Below, in pieces: positions 41,682-42,112 of a stretch of 42,112 bases of DNA. The notes under the pieces were generated by a model. That model ran no database searches and was not told where the DNA came from. It was given only the letters and a program-made list of their open reading frames with translations. Position 1 is the first letter of the stretch; the number at the start of each line of letters is the position of its first letter. The stretch is from the NCBI GenBank assembly GCA_015061185.1, contig SUWZ01000031.1:1-42112 (forward strand), in the 5' to 3' direction. A program made the translations under genes and the position numbers. Source of the DNA: Bacteroidales bacterium. Lineage in GTDB: Bacteria; Bacteroidota; Bacteroidia; Bacteroidales; Paludibacteraceae.

Positions 41682-42112
41682 TTACCTCAAAATTTTTTTT
41701 ACTATCAATTAAAAAATAGTGCAGTCAGAATCAACAAACAGCAACTTTCATCAGTAGATCAATGAAATCATACAATACATCTAATTTTCAATATAATTCC
41801 TTTATTACTGAAAAAGAACATATATTTTGATATTTAAATTAATTATTATACATTTGGGCGGTTTTTGTAATCTCAGATTAATAGTTTCTCAAATTACAAC
41901 AACATTTTTTAGTAGAGTCTTTGGCAATTTCTATAAATTGAGCTATGGTGATTTTGGAGTTATTTAGATTGGGTTGTTAAATTTTTAAATTCAATGTGAG
42001 CATTGAAACCAAATGAAATACGCACAACGTAATGGGAATAAGCTTAGAGCATCCGAGAACGTTTTAAAGAAGAGGATACCGCAAGCATAATTTACAGAAA
42101 GGGCTTAAATTA
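41682..42112. other. Gene-free right end of the window
   Basis: AT-rich sequence without a convincing gene. A minus-strand open stretch (about 41878-41973, LNNSKITIAQFIEIAKDSTKKCC, no start codon) and a 25-codon plus-strand frame (42013-42090, MKYAQRNGNKLRASENVLKK) may be decayed fragments. A small palindrome AATCTCAGATT lies at about 41869-41879. Nothing is identified with certainty. Confidence 0.3.

Noticed and set aside
41878-41973. Minus-strand coding piece at the right end
   Set aside because: It has a protein-like composition but no start codon, is closed by stops on both sides, and no family is recognised.
42013-42090. Small protein of 25 residues at the right end
   Set aside because: No promoter, no start-region signal and no recognised family; it may be a decayed fragment or chance.
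1-42112. Insertion sequences or complete mobile elements
   Set aside because: No transposase, terminal inverted repeats or target-site duplications were seen; only phage and gene relics are present.

Overview
The window looks like a chromosomal segment from a member of the order Bacteroidales. It is AT-rich, and its promoters repeatedly follow the Bacteroidetes pattern TTTG/TTG, 19-20 bases, TAnnTTTG. It encodes clients of the type IX secretion system (T9SS): type A and type B C-terminal sorting domains and a PorP/SprF protein. It also has a periplasmic-sensor hybrid two-component regulator, and the order tRNA-Tyr, tRNA-Thr, hpf, xerC, rpsU familiar from Bacteroidales. T9SS use argues against gut Bacteroides proper and fits Paludibacteraceae, Porphyromonadaceae or Prevotellaceae-like lineages. 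This placement is inference; no rRNA gene is present.

Left end (1-3300): two minus-strand tRNA genes with their own promoter, then the translation/maintenance genes hpf, xerC and rpsU. A broken phage tape-measure gene follows, abutting two tandem 132-bp units. Each unit has a promoter, an RNA of about 100 nt and an intrinsic terminator, so they look like duplicated small-RNA genes.

3300-10450 (minus): one operon of a giant type-B T9SS surface protein, an OmpA-family protein and a PorP/SprF protein, with a promoter at one end and a strong terminator at the other. 10600-17330 (minus): a TetR-controlled seven-gene efflux operon (TetR, TolC, HlyD, two ABC ATPases, two ABC-2 permeases) resembling E. 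coli cecR-ybhGFSR, with two palindromes on its promoter. 17350-23790 (minus): a rhamnogalacturonan (pectin) operon. A secreted PL11-type lyase is followed by a secreted protein with two SGNH acetylesterase domains; both share an undescribed module of about 215 residues before their T9SS tails.

24055-27443 (plus): a tight three-gene cassette of unknown function, made of a long coiled-coil cytoplasmic protein and two small membrane proteins. It is followed by a secreted BspA-like leucine-rich-repeat protein. 29019-32391 (minus): a complete McrBC restriction system. 32560-33050 is a scrapyard with a remnant of an AAA ATPase tail and four exact 23-bp-period direct repeats. 33053-37003 (minus) is a hybrid two-component regulator. 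Right end (plus): Xaa-Pro aminopeptidase, a DUF4369/thioredoxin-like exported protein, a gamma-carbonic anhydrase family protein, a terminator, and a remnant of a T9SS sorting domain.

The best candidates for something undescribed are the tandem small-RNA genes, the three-gene coiled-coil/membrane cassette beside McrBC, the shared module of the two pectin enzymes, and a dispersed promoter-region element seen three times.
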